From JAZDKP01 sp043802925 (GTDB lineage: Bacteria; Fibrobacterota; OXYB2-FULL-49-7; JAEUSG01), in the NCBI GenBank assembly GCA_043802925.1, contig JAZDKP010000026.1:1-6761 (forward strand): DNA of 6,761 nt, written 5' to 3'. Every line of letters begins with the position of its first letter. Position 1 is the stretch's first letter. The translations under genes and the position numbers were made by a program. The notes under the pieces were generated by a model. The model did no database searches and was not told the origin of the DNA. It saw nothing but the letters and a program-made list of their open reading frames with translations. Shown in pieces: positions 1 through 6,761 of the stretch.

Positions 1-3000
1 ATTAATTTTTTAGTTCTTCCCGCCTATGCCCTCCTGGTGGTGCTTGGGATGTTTATGCCTTTGAACGGACAAAGCCTGCCGACCGATTCGGCATTTTTTG
101 CATCCATGAATCTGGACTACGCAGGTCTCGATTCCGTGAAAACCTATGTCTCCGGCAATGATTATGAAAATGCAAAAAGGGCCTATGTTGATTTTATGAT
201 TCACAGGACGGATAGAAAATATTTCTACAATTATTTCCAGAAAGACAGCACCATGGTTTTGTTGCGGACCACCTATCCCGATTTGGATGCGCGTGCTGCC
301 GGGGTCATCGCTTCGGCCGACCTTACATTAACCAATACTTTTTGCGTCAACGGCATTTGTGTGACATTTCCCGGGCCCATCGATTGGCAATCCATTCCAC
401 CCGGCGGCTCCGTTGAATATCCGGTTCAATTAAACCGGAATGGTGAATGGCCCGTATTGGGACAGGCATATTGGTTAACCGGGGATGCGGCGTATCGGGC
501 CAAGTTTTGGGCCCTTGCGAGTGAGTGGATTTCCGCAAACTCCGTTATTTCCAGCAGTCCCAACTCATGGCGCAGCCTGGATGCAGGGATAAGGATGAGA
601 ACCTGGATTCAAGCTTTAGGGTATTTTTCCGGGGCCGTTGAAATTTCATATCAGGATTATTTCAATATTTATAAAAGCATCATGCAGCACGGATATTTTT
701 TGGCGCCGTTTGAGCTGTCCGCCCGGGCGGGAAACTGGCAGGTCACCGAATGCGCGGGTTTGTTGAATCTCGGGCTTCTTTTCCCCGAATGGCTGGACAG
801 CCCAACCTGGAAAAACCTGGCCATTGCCCGCCTCACCGAACAGATTAATGCGGGATTGCTTGCCGACGGTTATTATAACGAGTTGACGCCGGGTTATCAT
901 ACCGGTTGTGTGAAACAGTTCATTGATTGTGAAATGCTTTGCCGGTTCAACGGTGTGGCGGGGTTTTCCGCCGCATCACTCGGCAAGGTCGAGAAAGGCT
1001 ACCAGCTTTTCCTGAATATTGATATGCCGAACGGCCTTCCTCCTGCCGTGGGTGATCACTTTTTTGCTTCTGACGAAAAGCAGCTTTTCAAGTATAATCC
1101 TATTAGAATTAGCAGCAGTGCCCCTGTCGGCCCCCCGGCCACAGCGTTTTTCGGGAACGAAGTTTTCAAGGACGTATTGTGCGATCAGGACTTTGGATGG
1201 CTCAATCTGCTGATGTACGGAAAAGCAACCTATGATTCTTTCATGGATCTGACCAGCCGGGACACGGTCCTTGTCTCGAATTATTTGCCCAATTCGCGTT
1301 TTTTCACCATGCGTTCCGGAAAAGGATATCACGATACGGCTTCGCTTTACGGTCACTTTGATATGGCCTCAGGAGGCTATCATTCCCATTACGATGCCTT
1401 GAATATTATTCTGGCAGGATATGGACGCCAGTTGCTCATTGACCCAGGACTGGGCAGCGACTACAACACGATTTGGACGAGTTATTATACCCAGCAAAGG
1501 GCGCATAATGCCATTATCATGGATGGCACGGCAAGAAACGGAACCAGCGACAAAGTCGCCTATCACGACAAGCATGCCATCCACAATCTGTTCGATTATG
1601 CCAAAGGCCATTACGATGGCACAGGAACCCCCTTCCGCCATTACCGTGAATTGATGTTCATTAAAGGTGAATATTGGCTTTTGCGCGATAAAATAACGGG
1701 AAGTTCCACCTCCCGCCGTGCAGAGCAGTTGTTTCATTTCTTTCCTTCAACTCCCGTAACAACAGCCAATTCGATCTTCACCGATTATGGAGATACCCTT
1801 CCCAATCTGATTATTACCCCTGTGGAAAAGGAATCGTTGAGCCTCTCTGTTGACCAGAGTGGATGGCTCTATTGTCTGGATAAAAAAGAAATATCCGGCT
1901 ACACGCATGAAAAAGCGCCCATCGCAGCCTATTCCAAGCAGAAAACGCTCCCGATTACCTTCGAAAATGTTCTTTTTCCCTTGCCGGCAGGCGCTTCCGA
2001 AAGTGTTACGGCAACTTATATTCCCGCGGTATGCGGCAATCTTGATAAAAACGTAAATACCGGGGCAGAGGTTGCCCTCAGCCAGGATAAAAAAGATTTG
2101 GTTGGTTGGTCGGATAATGGGCAGGCGGTTCTGTTTGCCAACGGTATTCAGCTGAACGGTGAGGTCGGCCTCGTGCGGACTCGGGCGGATACGGTTTATG
2201 CGTTCGCTTTAGTCGGAACATCCGTTCTCTATAAAAACAGCGTTGGAATTAAAGCAACGGGTGAGATATCAGGATTTCTTTCTAATAAAACCGGAGAAGT
2301 GACATTGTCCTCCGCGCAGACGGTAACCTTTTATTATCCCGGCCTCCAAGGCGTTTCTGTGGATGGCACACCGGTAACGCCACAGAGTCAGGGTACGGGT
2401 TGGATGGGTATCCCCATGTTATCCGGAACCCACACAATAGAAATCATTGCCAGTGGCCGTCCGGCCGGACTGAAGGATACACTGGGCACCGTGACTCCCG
2501 TTCTATACGAAGTCAGTAGCGTGGAGGTGAACCTGGTGGATATTGCCTGGCATCCCGGCACTGCCAACCTCGCCGAAATTGCCGGTTATCTGGTTTACCG
2601 GAATGATAGTCTGGTTGCGGCAACAACAGATACTGTTTTTGCGGACTACACTGTTGACTTCGCACTTGTTCCGGAATATCGCTACAAAATTTCAGCGGTA
2701 AATGGGTATGGGAAGGAAGGGAATCCAAGTAACGAACTGACCGCACTCCCTCCGTTGGATACCCTTTCTCTGGCACTGGTTAGTGTTCAGAATCTCGGAA
2801 ACGACAAGGTACTTCTTTTGTTCAACAAGATGTTGGATTCCTTGAGCGCATCCACAACAGCAAACTATGGCATTTCCGGCCTGACCGTAAGCCAGGCATT
2901 GCTTTTTGCCAATCCAACCATGGTCCTGTTAACGGTTTCACCCATGACGGATGGCGCTCTCTATGAACTTCAGGCGGGGAACATTAATGACCGTTCGGTG

Positions 3001-4011
3001 CCGCCCCATACGCTGCCGAACGGTACAATTCAACAATTTATCTGCAGCGATAAAAACATCGGACTGACCGGTTGGTGGCCTTTCGACGAGAATAGGGGTG
3101 ACATTGCCTACGATTGGTCGGGAGGCAATAATCATGGAAGCCAGAACAGCGGATGCAGCAGGGTTTCCGGGAAACTGGACAACGCGGTTCATGTTGATTC
3201 GATCTCCTCGGGTTCCGTCACAATGGCCGGCAGTCCGCGGACCCTCGACTTCCCGTTCAGTTTTTCCGCATGGGTAAAGGTGAATGGGGCCACCCAATCG
3301 CAGGCCCTGATAGTCACGGAGGACGTTAGCGGCCGGTATTACGGAAGCTGGATGGGACTCAGTGCCGGAGGAAAAGTTTCCGCAGGATTCGGCAATGGAG
3401 GAACGCCCAGTGCCTCATCGAGAAAAGATTATAGCAGCAACGGCGTTATTAGTACGAACCAATGGAACCATGTCGCCGCCGTCTTCAACAGTGCAACGGA
3501 TGTAAAGGTCTATATCAACGGCGTTGACAACGGAACGACCTCTTCCGGGTCCGCGACCACCCTGGCGCATTCCACAAGCGGTGTTTTGAAGTTGGGCGAG
3601 AGGGTGGCCGCGGTCACACCGGTTGTTCACTTGCTGGGTGATTTGGATGAGGTCCGGATTTATCATGTTGCACTGACACCGGCGCAAATAACCGCCCTGT
3701 CACAAGATACCGCATTGCCGACAGGGCGAGAGATTCTCTCGGAAACAGGCCGTGCGCTTACGTTGCGGGTCTCTCCCAATCCGTTTAATCCGTCGACCGT
3801 CATCGAATATTCCATACCCATCAAGGGACACGTCACCTTGAACATTTATAATGTCACGGGGAGCCGGATGGTGCAACTTGCGAAGGGTGAGAGAGAGGCC
3901 GGGCAATATCGGGTTGCCTTGACGGGTACGGGATTGGCGTCCGGATTGTATCTGTTGCGGCTTCAGGCAGGGTCAAATGTTCTTGAACGTAAAATGGTGT
4001 ATTTAAAATAA
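1..4011 (+). CDS. Secreted multi-domain heparinase II/III-family (PL12-like) polysaccharide lyase with T9SS tail, 5' partial
   Basis: This is probably a secreted or surface-bound lyase that cleaves uronate-containing glycosaminoglycans by beta-elimination, most like heparinase III (PL12, heparan sulfate lyase). The frame is open from base 1 and stops with TAA at 4009-4011. Counting the codon at base 1 as residue 1, residues 1-25 are the hydrophobic core and cleavage region of a signal peptide. The GTG at 37 lies inside that core with no ribosome site, so the true start is most likely a few codons upstream of the window. Residues about 30-400 form the toroid half (GPIDW, QLNRNGEW, AYWLTGD, WRSLDAGIRMRTW). 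Residues about 425-818 form the beta-sandwich half, with HSHYD at 461-465 and RAHNAIIMDG after it. Likely catalytic residues are Asn245 (GNWQ), Tyr299 (PGYH) and His461. Accessory domains follow: FN3-like (about 820-920), Ig-like (about 921-1018), LamG (about 1021-1233) and the sorting tail (about 1250-1336). The family call is firm. The heparan sulfate substrate is inference: PL15, PL17, PL21 and others share this fold. Confidence 0.9.
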   Translation: MNFLVLPAYALLVVLGMFMPLNGQSLPTDSAFFASMNLDYAGLDSVKTYVSGNDYENAKRAYVDFMIHRTDRKYFYNYFQKDSTMVLLRTTYPDLDARAAGVIASADLTLTNTFCVNGICVTFPGPIDWQSIPPGGSVEYPVQLNRNGEWPVLGQAYWLTGDAAYRAKFWALASEWISANSVISSSPNSWRSLDAGIRMRTWIQALGYFSGAVEISYQDYFNIYKSIMQHGYFLAPFELSARAGNWQVTECAGLLNLGLLFPEWLDSPTWKNLAIARLTEQINAGLLADGYYNELTPGYHTGCVKQFIDCEMLCRFNGVAGFSAASLGKVEKGYQLFLNIDMPNGLPPAVGDHFFASDEKQLFKYNPIRISSSAPVGPPATAFFGNEVFKDVLCDQDFGWLNLLMYGKATYDSFMDLTSRDTVLVSNYLPNSRFFTMRSGKGYHDTASLYGHFDMASGGYHSHYDALNIILAGYGRQLLIDPGLGSDYNTIWTSYYTQQRAHNAIIMDGTARNGTSDKVAYHDKHAIHNLFDYAKGHYDGTGTPFRHYRELMFIKGEYWLLRDKITGSSTSRRAEQLFHFFPSTPVTTANSIFTDYGDTLPNLIITPVEKESLSLSVDQSGWLYCLDKKEISGYTHEKAPIAAYSKQKTLPITFENVLFPLPAGASESVTATYIPAVCGNLDKNVNTGAEVALSQDKKDLVGWSDNGQAVLFANGIQLNGEVGLVRTRADTVYAFALVGTSVLYKNSVGIKATGEISGFLSNKTGEVTLSSAQTVTFYYPGLQGVSVDGTPVTPQSQGTGWMGIPMLSGTHTIEIIASGRPAGLKDTLGTVTPVLYEVSSVEVNLVDIAWHPGTANLAEIAGYLVYRNDSLVAATTDTVFADYTVDFALVPEYRYKISAVNGYGKEGNPSNELTALPPLDTLSLALVSVQNLGNDKVLLLFNKMLDSLSASTTANYGISGLTVSQALLFANPTMVLLTVSPMTDGALYELQAGNINDRSVPPHTLPNGTIQQFICSDKNIGLTGWWPFDENRGDIAYDWSGGNNHGSQNSGCSRVSGKLDNAVHVDSISSGSVTMAGSPRTLDFPFSFSAWVKVNGATQSQALIVTEDVSGRYYGSWMGLSAGGKVSAGFGNGGTPSASSRKDYSSNGVISTNQWNHVAAVFNSATDVKVYINGVDNGTTSSGSATTLAHSTSGVLKLGERVAAVTPVVHLLGDLDEVRIYHVALTPAQITALSQDTALPTGREILSETGRALTLRVSPNPFNPSTVIEYSIPIKGHVTLNIYNVTGSRMVQLAKGEREAGQYRVALTGTGLASGLYLLRLQAGSNVLERKMVYLK
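3061..3702 (+). other. LamG/concanavalin-like domain within gene 1
   Basis: This segment (residues about 1021-1233 of the first gene) reads as a LamG-type jelly-roll domain of the Laminin_G_3 kind. It opens with GLTGWWPFDE and DWSGGNNHG, has FPFSFSAWVKV and NQWNHVAAVF followed by KVYINGVDNG in the middle, and closes with GDLDEVRIYHVALTPAQI. These are the usual landmarks of such domains in secreted bacterial proteins. It lies downstream of the catalytic module and just before the sorting tail, so it more likely binds carbohydrate or mediates adhesion than catalyses anything. Its ligand cannot be told from sequence. Confidence 0.85.
3766..4008 (+). other. C-terminal T9SS sorting (FlgD-like Ig) domain of gene 1
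   Basis: The last roughly 80 residues of the first protein form a compact beta domain. It starts with VSPNPFNPSTVIEYSIP, continues with GHVTLNIYNVTG and AGQYRVALTGTGLASGLYLLRLQAG, and ends in ERKMVYLK. This is the classic Por-secretion-system (type A) or FlgD-Ig-like tail of FCB-group bacteria. It directs the protein through the outer membrane by the type IX secretion system, after which the tail is usually removed or attached to the surface. The motif is clear in the sequence. Export by T9SS is inferred, since no secretion genes are in the window. Confidence 0.88.
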
Positions 4012-4076
4012 ACATGGCAGGTTATCTGACAACGGACATTGTTGGGGGTTGATAAACCGAGAAAAGGGGTTTTCCC
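4012..4076 (+). other. 65-base gap between the two lyase genes
   Basis: This short spacer holds no gene and no convincing terminator, as there is no GC-rich stem followed by a T run. Two very small inverted repeats are visible: GGTT-GATA-AACC at 4047-4058, and GAAAA-GGGG-TTTTC at 4061-4074. Both are too weak to call as terminators. The short distance, shared strand and related products favour cotranscription of the two lyase genes, although a weak internal promoter cannot be excluded. Confidence 0.6.
4064..4069 (+). promoter_or_regulatory. Probable ribosome binding site of the PL8 gene
   Basis: AAGGGG ends seven bases before the ATG at 4077, a normal Shine-Dalgarno spacing, though the match to AAGGAGG is imperfect. 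It supports the 4077 start, which also gives a complete signal peptide; the later ATGs at 4101 and 4104 would cut that peptide short. The GGGG lies in the loop of a possible five-base-pair GAAAA/TTTTC hairpin. Confidence 0.6.
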
Positions 4077-6761
4077 ATGAAGAACATCTTTTTCATTTTA
4101 ATGATGCTGGCGGTCAGCCTGACCCCTGCAGGTCTTTTCGCAACGGATATCGACACGCTTCGCGCCAATGTCACCAGCTACCTGACGGCAACGGGGGCGG
4201 ATACCACGGATCCCATTGTGGCACAGGCGTTGACTGACCTGGAAACCTCAGCCCGTTCCTACATGATCGCTTGCCTGCCCCGGGGCGGATGGCCGGACAT
4301 CAACTATGCCGCGGCGCTGGCGGTTTCACCCTGGCCGGCCCAAAACCACTACGCTCGGATGATGCAGATGGCGCGGGCGTATAACACACCCGGTCAAGGA
4401 CTCTACCAAAGCGACAGCGTAAAGAACGCACTTGAACTGGCGCTTGATTCCATACACGATCTTGTCTATTCGGGCATATCGCGAATCAACAACTGGTGGT
4501 ACTGGTATCAGGGTATTCCCATGTATTACGGGCCGACCCTGATGCTCATGGAGGGCAAGGTGGATTCGGCTGTTTTTGCACAGGCATTGGCGACCCTTAA
4601 ATGGTGTCTTGACTATCCGAGTCCAGCCTCCAATCCGGGTGACATGGTGACCCAAGGGTTGGGCAATCTCTATTACGGCATTGTTTCCGGTGATACGCTC
4701 TATCTGAACAAGGCCCGGACCCTTGCGCGGGGCGATCTGAGAATCCATTCGAGCGGTGATGGCATCCGGCCCGACTATTCCTGCGTCCACCACCTTGACC
4801 AGCTTTACATCGGCGGGTATGGCGCTCAGGTCGCGGCTGACGGTCCCCGTTACCTGTTATTCACCCGCAATACGGGTTACGCGCTTTCCCAAACATATAT
4901 TGATGTCATCACGGGCTTTAACGCCGAAGGGACCGCCTGGTGCCTGTATCATAATTATTATGACGTATCGGTCCTCGGACGGAATATCGTCCGGGCCTCG
5001 CAAGTCAGCAACAGCACCTACGGCCTGACCGCCATGTTACTCATGGCCAGCCAAACCGGTCCTTACCAGACGCTTTTCCAACAGGCGGCCCAGAAGATGC
5101 TTTTGACCTGGGACATTCCATTGCCCGTAGATCTCGCGGCCCATGCATCCGCGGTCAAAAACGGCGGCGTTCCTGCAGCCTGGCCGTTGGGACACAAGAA
5201 TTATTATGCAACCTATTTTACCGTTCATCGCCGGACGAGTTACTACTTTTCCGTCAAGATGATGGGGCCTGGTATTGAGGGCTCGGAACTGGTCAATAAC
5301 GAAGGGAAAAAATCCTGGCACCTTTCCGACGGTATGACCTACATTTTACGGCAAGGTAATGAATATAACATAGATAATGTCATCCCAACGCTCGACTGGA
5401 ACCGGCTGCCCGGCATCACGGTTCAGAAAAAGAGTTATCCCACGGGTGCGGCTTATTCCAACACACGGCCTTTTGTAGGCGGCGTGGAATGCGGCTCTTA
5501 TGGCGTCTCGGCCATGGACTTTTCCAGCACAGGAGAAGTGCTGACCGCCAAGAAAAGTTGGTTCTTTTTTGATCAAGAAATAGTCTGTCTGGGCAACGAC
5601 ATTGACTGTCCTTCCACAGATTCCGCTGAGACCATCGTGAACCAGCGCCCCTTGTCCGCTTCTAATCTGCCGCTGGTAGTGGAGGGTGTTACCGTTACTT
5701 CAGGTTTGGACTGGTCCGGCAATATTTTGGGAGCCACCTGGGCCGCCTGCGACAGTATGGGCTATTATTTTCCCGGCGGAACCGATCTTTCAGCGAAAAC
5801 CGCGAACCAGACCGGACGCTGGTCGGCCATTGGAACGGGAGACACGATTCTGCGCACTCACCCCATGGTGACTCTCTGGATGAACCACGGCATCAACGCT
5901 TCCAATGCTTCTTATGCCTATGCCGTGCTCCCGAATAAAAGCGCAGCAGACATGGCTGCGTATGCTGCTACGCCTGGTGTGCACGTAGTGGCAAACAATG
6001 ACACCTTGCAGGCGGTTGAGAACACACAGCTGCATGCGCTGGGTGCCGTGTTCTGGAAGCCCGGTATCTGCGGCATGGTCCAGGCGGACAGCCCCTGCGT
6101 GGCCTTTTGGCGCACAACACCGGACAGCCTCTATTTCTCCGCCACTTATCCGCCGCATACTCAGCCCACCATTCATTTCACCCTGAACGACCCGCTTACC
6201 CTCCTCAGTTCGTCAAAAACCATCACCGTCTCCACGGACAGCATCACAACCTCCGTTTCCTTTGTGTCGGAACAGGGCAAGACCATGCAGGCAACCTTCA
6301 GGAGAATTCACAAGGCTTTCGGGTATGTCCGAGTTACAGTGACTGATTCTGCATCCAACAATCCGGTTGTCGGCGCTTCCTGTACGGCGCTCAAAGCCTA
6401 TTCTGTTTCCGATATCACCGATTCGTTGGGCCGGGTCGTGTTAAAAACCGATACCGGGGCGAACCAGGTGACTGTCCAGAAGTTCTCCTGGCGGACCGTG
6501 TCCTCGGCCCCTGTCCCGGTGCTGCCCGGCGAGACCACGGAGGTGGCCCTTTCCATGGTCAAATATACCCTTTCCGGGATACGGCTCTTTCCGGATACGC
6601 TGGTATTGGGGCTGCAGGACACCGGGGCGTTCAAAGTCCTCGGTCTCTATCCGGATTCGAGCGTGGATACGTTGTCAGAGACGTTTGCATGGACGCTCTT
6701 GCCGGATACCCTGGCAGGTGTTTCTCCGGCGGGCCAGGTGACAACAGGCCTGTATGCCGGG
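4077..6761 (+). CDS. Secreted polysaccharide lyase family 8 (chondroitin AC/hyaluronate lyase-like) with extra C-terminal domains, 3' partial
   Basis: This is probably an exported lyase that cleaves chondroitin, hyaluronan or a similar uronate polymer by beta-elimination. The frame runs 895 codons from ATG 4077 to the window edge without a stop. Residues 1-22 are a signal peptide (MKNIFFILMMLAVSL..., likely cut after LFA). The PL8 alpha/alpha toroid spans about 25-350 (INNWWYWYQGIP at 137-148). The central and C-terminal beta-sandwiches span about 360-745, with SELVNNEG at 403-410, HLSDGMTYI, DWNRLPGIT, KKSWFFFDQEIVCLG and GYYFPGG. By remembered alignment to Pedobacter (Flavobacterium) heparinus chondroitinase AC, the catalytic His, Tyr and Arg match His239, Tyr248 and Arg302/Arg306, and the Glu/Asn pair matches Glu404/Asn407. 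The usual active-site Asn seems to be Asp189. Family members are about 700 residues long, so this protein is longer: residues about 749-828 look like a carboxypeptidase-regulatory domain, and about 830-895 begin a BIG2-like Ig domain. PL8 membership is firm. Chondroitin versus hyaluronan versus xanthan specificity is not resolved. Confidence 0.92.
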   Translation, partial: MKNIFFILMMLAVSLTPAGLFATDIDTLRANVTSYLTATGADTTDPIVAQALTDLETSARSYMIACLPRGGWPDINYAAALAVSPWPAQNHYARMMQMARAYNTPGQGLYQSDSVKNALELALDSIHDLVYSGISRINNWWYWYQGIPMYYGPTLMLMEGKVDSAVFAQALATLKWCLDYPSPASNPGDMVTQGLGNLYYGIVSGDTLYLNKARTLARGDLRIHSSGDGIRPDYSCVHHLDQLYIGGYGAQVAADGPRYLLFTRNTGYALSQTYIDVITGFNAEGTAWCLYHNYYDVSVLGRNIVRASQVSNSTYGLTAMLLMASQTGPYQTLFQQAAQKMLLTWDIPLPVDLAAHASAVKNGGVPAAWPLGHKNYYATYFTVHRRTSYYFSVKMMGPGIEGSELVNNEGKKSWHLSDGMTYILRQGNEYNIDNVIPTLDWNRLPGITVQKKSYPTGAAYSNTRPFVGGVECGSYGVSAMDFSSTGEVLTAKKSWFFFDQEIVCLGNDIDCPSTDSAETIVNQRPLSASNLPLVVEGVTVTSGLDWSGNILGATWAACDSMGYYFPGGTDLSAKTANQTGRWSAIGTGDTILRTHPMVTLWMNHGINASNASYAYAVLPNKSAADMAAYAATPGVHVVANNDTLQAVENTQLHALGAVFWKPGICGMVQADSPCVAFWRTTPDSLYFSATYPPHTQPTIHFTLNDPLTLLSSSKTITVSTDSITTSVSFVSEQGKTMQATFRRIHKAFGYVRVTVTDSASNNPVVGASCTALKAYSVSDITDSLGRVVLKTDTGANQVTVQKFSWRTVSSAPVPVLPGETTEVALSMVKYTLSGIRLFPDTLVLGLQDTGAFKVLGLYPDSSVDTLSETFAWTLLPDTLAGVSPAGQVTTGLYAG
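6321..6560 (+). other. Carboxypeptidase-regulatory-like domain in the PL8 protein
   Basis: Residues about 749-828 of the second protein (GYVRVTVTDSASNNPVVGA, then TDSLGRVVLKTDTGANQVTVQK, then LPGETTEVALSM) fit the pattern of a carboxypeptidase regulatory-like or Cna-B-type beta-sandwich. That pattern is a V.V.D...N.PV.GA strand pair, a TD..G...L turn, and a closing strand. It directly follows the end of the PL8 module. Such domains are usually structural spacers in exported proteins, and no ligand can be inferred. Confidence 0.65.
6567..6761 (+). other. Start of a BIG2-like bacterial Ig domain, cut by the window edge
   Basis: The last roughly 65 visible residues begin with LSGIRLFPDTLVLGLQDTG and include ETFAWTLLPDTLAGVSPAGQV and TTGLYAG. 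This resembles BIG2/Ig-like domains, where an I.L.P..L.L.....F.V strand is followed by a W....... V...G.VT.. .AG ending. The reading frame continues beyond the window, so further domains, perhaps including a sorting tail like that of the first gene, are expected but not seen. Confidence 0.5.

Noticed and set aside
37..39. GTG as the start codon of the first gene
   Set aside because: The frame is open to base 1, the upstream codons extend the hydrophobic signal core, and no Shine-Dalgarno sequence precedes the GTG. The real start is most likely outside the window.
976..1356. 126-codon open frame on the minus strand opposite the heparinase-type gene
   Set aside because: It lies wholly inside a strongly supported coding region, has no recognisable domain and no ribosome site, and its composition looks like an antisense shadow.
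4012..4076. Possible transcription terminator between the genes
   Set aside because: The only stems are four to five base pairs, AT-rich or isolated, without a following T run after a GC-rich stem.
4049..4237. 62-codon plus-strand frame starting in the gap between the genes
   Set aside because: It is out of frame with the PL8 gene and overlaps its signal peptide. Its translation is rich in His, Gly and Arg with no recognisable pattern, while the PL8 frame shows a textbook signal peptide.
4326..4793. 155-codon open frame on the minus strand inside the PL8 gene
   Set aside because: It overlaps the PL8 toroid, including the conserved NWWYW segment, which explains the sequence fully. No independent coding evidence was seen.
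5790..6176. 128-codon open frame on the minus strand opposite the PL8 gene
   Set aside because: It is wholly antisense to the conserved PL8 beta-sandwich and has no family resemblance, so it is a shadow.
6585..6719. Repeated PDT/PDS tripeptides (FPDTL, YPDSS, LPDTL) as a possible tandem repeat
   Set aside because: The spacing is irregular and the surrounding residues differ. They are explained by turns in one Ig-like domain.

Overview
The window holds two long, same-strand genes that fill almost all of it, separated by 65 bases. Both appear to encode large, exported, multi-domain polysaccharide lyases. Both are cut by the window edges: the first lacks only its extreme 5' end, and the second runs off the 3' edge with no stop codon.

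Gene 1 (1-4011) begins inside a hydrophobic signal sequence. It continues as a heparinase II/III-type lyase most like PL12 (heparinase III): an alpha/alpha-toroid N-terminal half, then the beta-sandwich half with its HSHYD motif. After that come a fibronectin type III-like domain, a bacterial Ig-like domain, a LamG/concanavalin-type domain, and a C-terminal SPNPFNPST-type sorting tail of the kind read by the type IX secretion system (T9SS). Gene 2 (4077-6761+) has its own signal peptide. It then has a complete polysaccharide lyase family 8 (PL8) module resembling chondroitin AC lyase/hyaluronate lyase, a carboxypeptidase-regulatory-like beta-sandwich, and the start of a BIG2-like Ig domain.

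The natural reading is a glycosaminoglycan-degradation locus: one lyase for heparan-sulfate-like chains, one for chondroitin/hyaluronan-like chains, probably cotranscribed. No sulfatase, unsaturated glucuronyl hydrolase (GH88), transporter or regulator is visible, so the rest of the pathway must lie outside the window. Substrates are inferred from family membership and remembered active-site residues, not shown.

The PNPFNPST tail and the many accessory beta-domains suggest a member of the FCB superphylum (Fibrobacterota, Bacteroidota/Ignavibacteria or a related uncultured candidate phylum). The sequence does not allow a closer assignment. No RNA genes, mobile elements, CRISPR arrays or clear terminators were seen.
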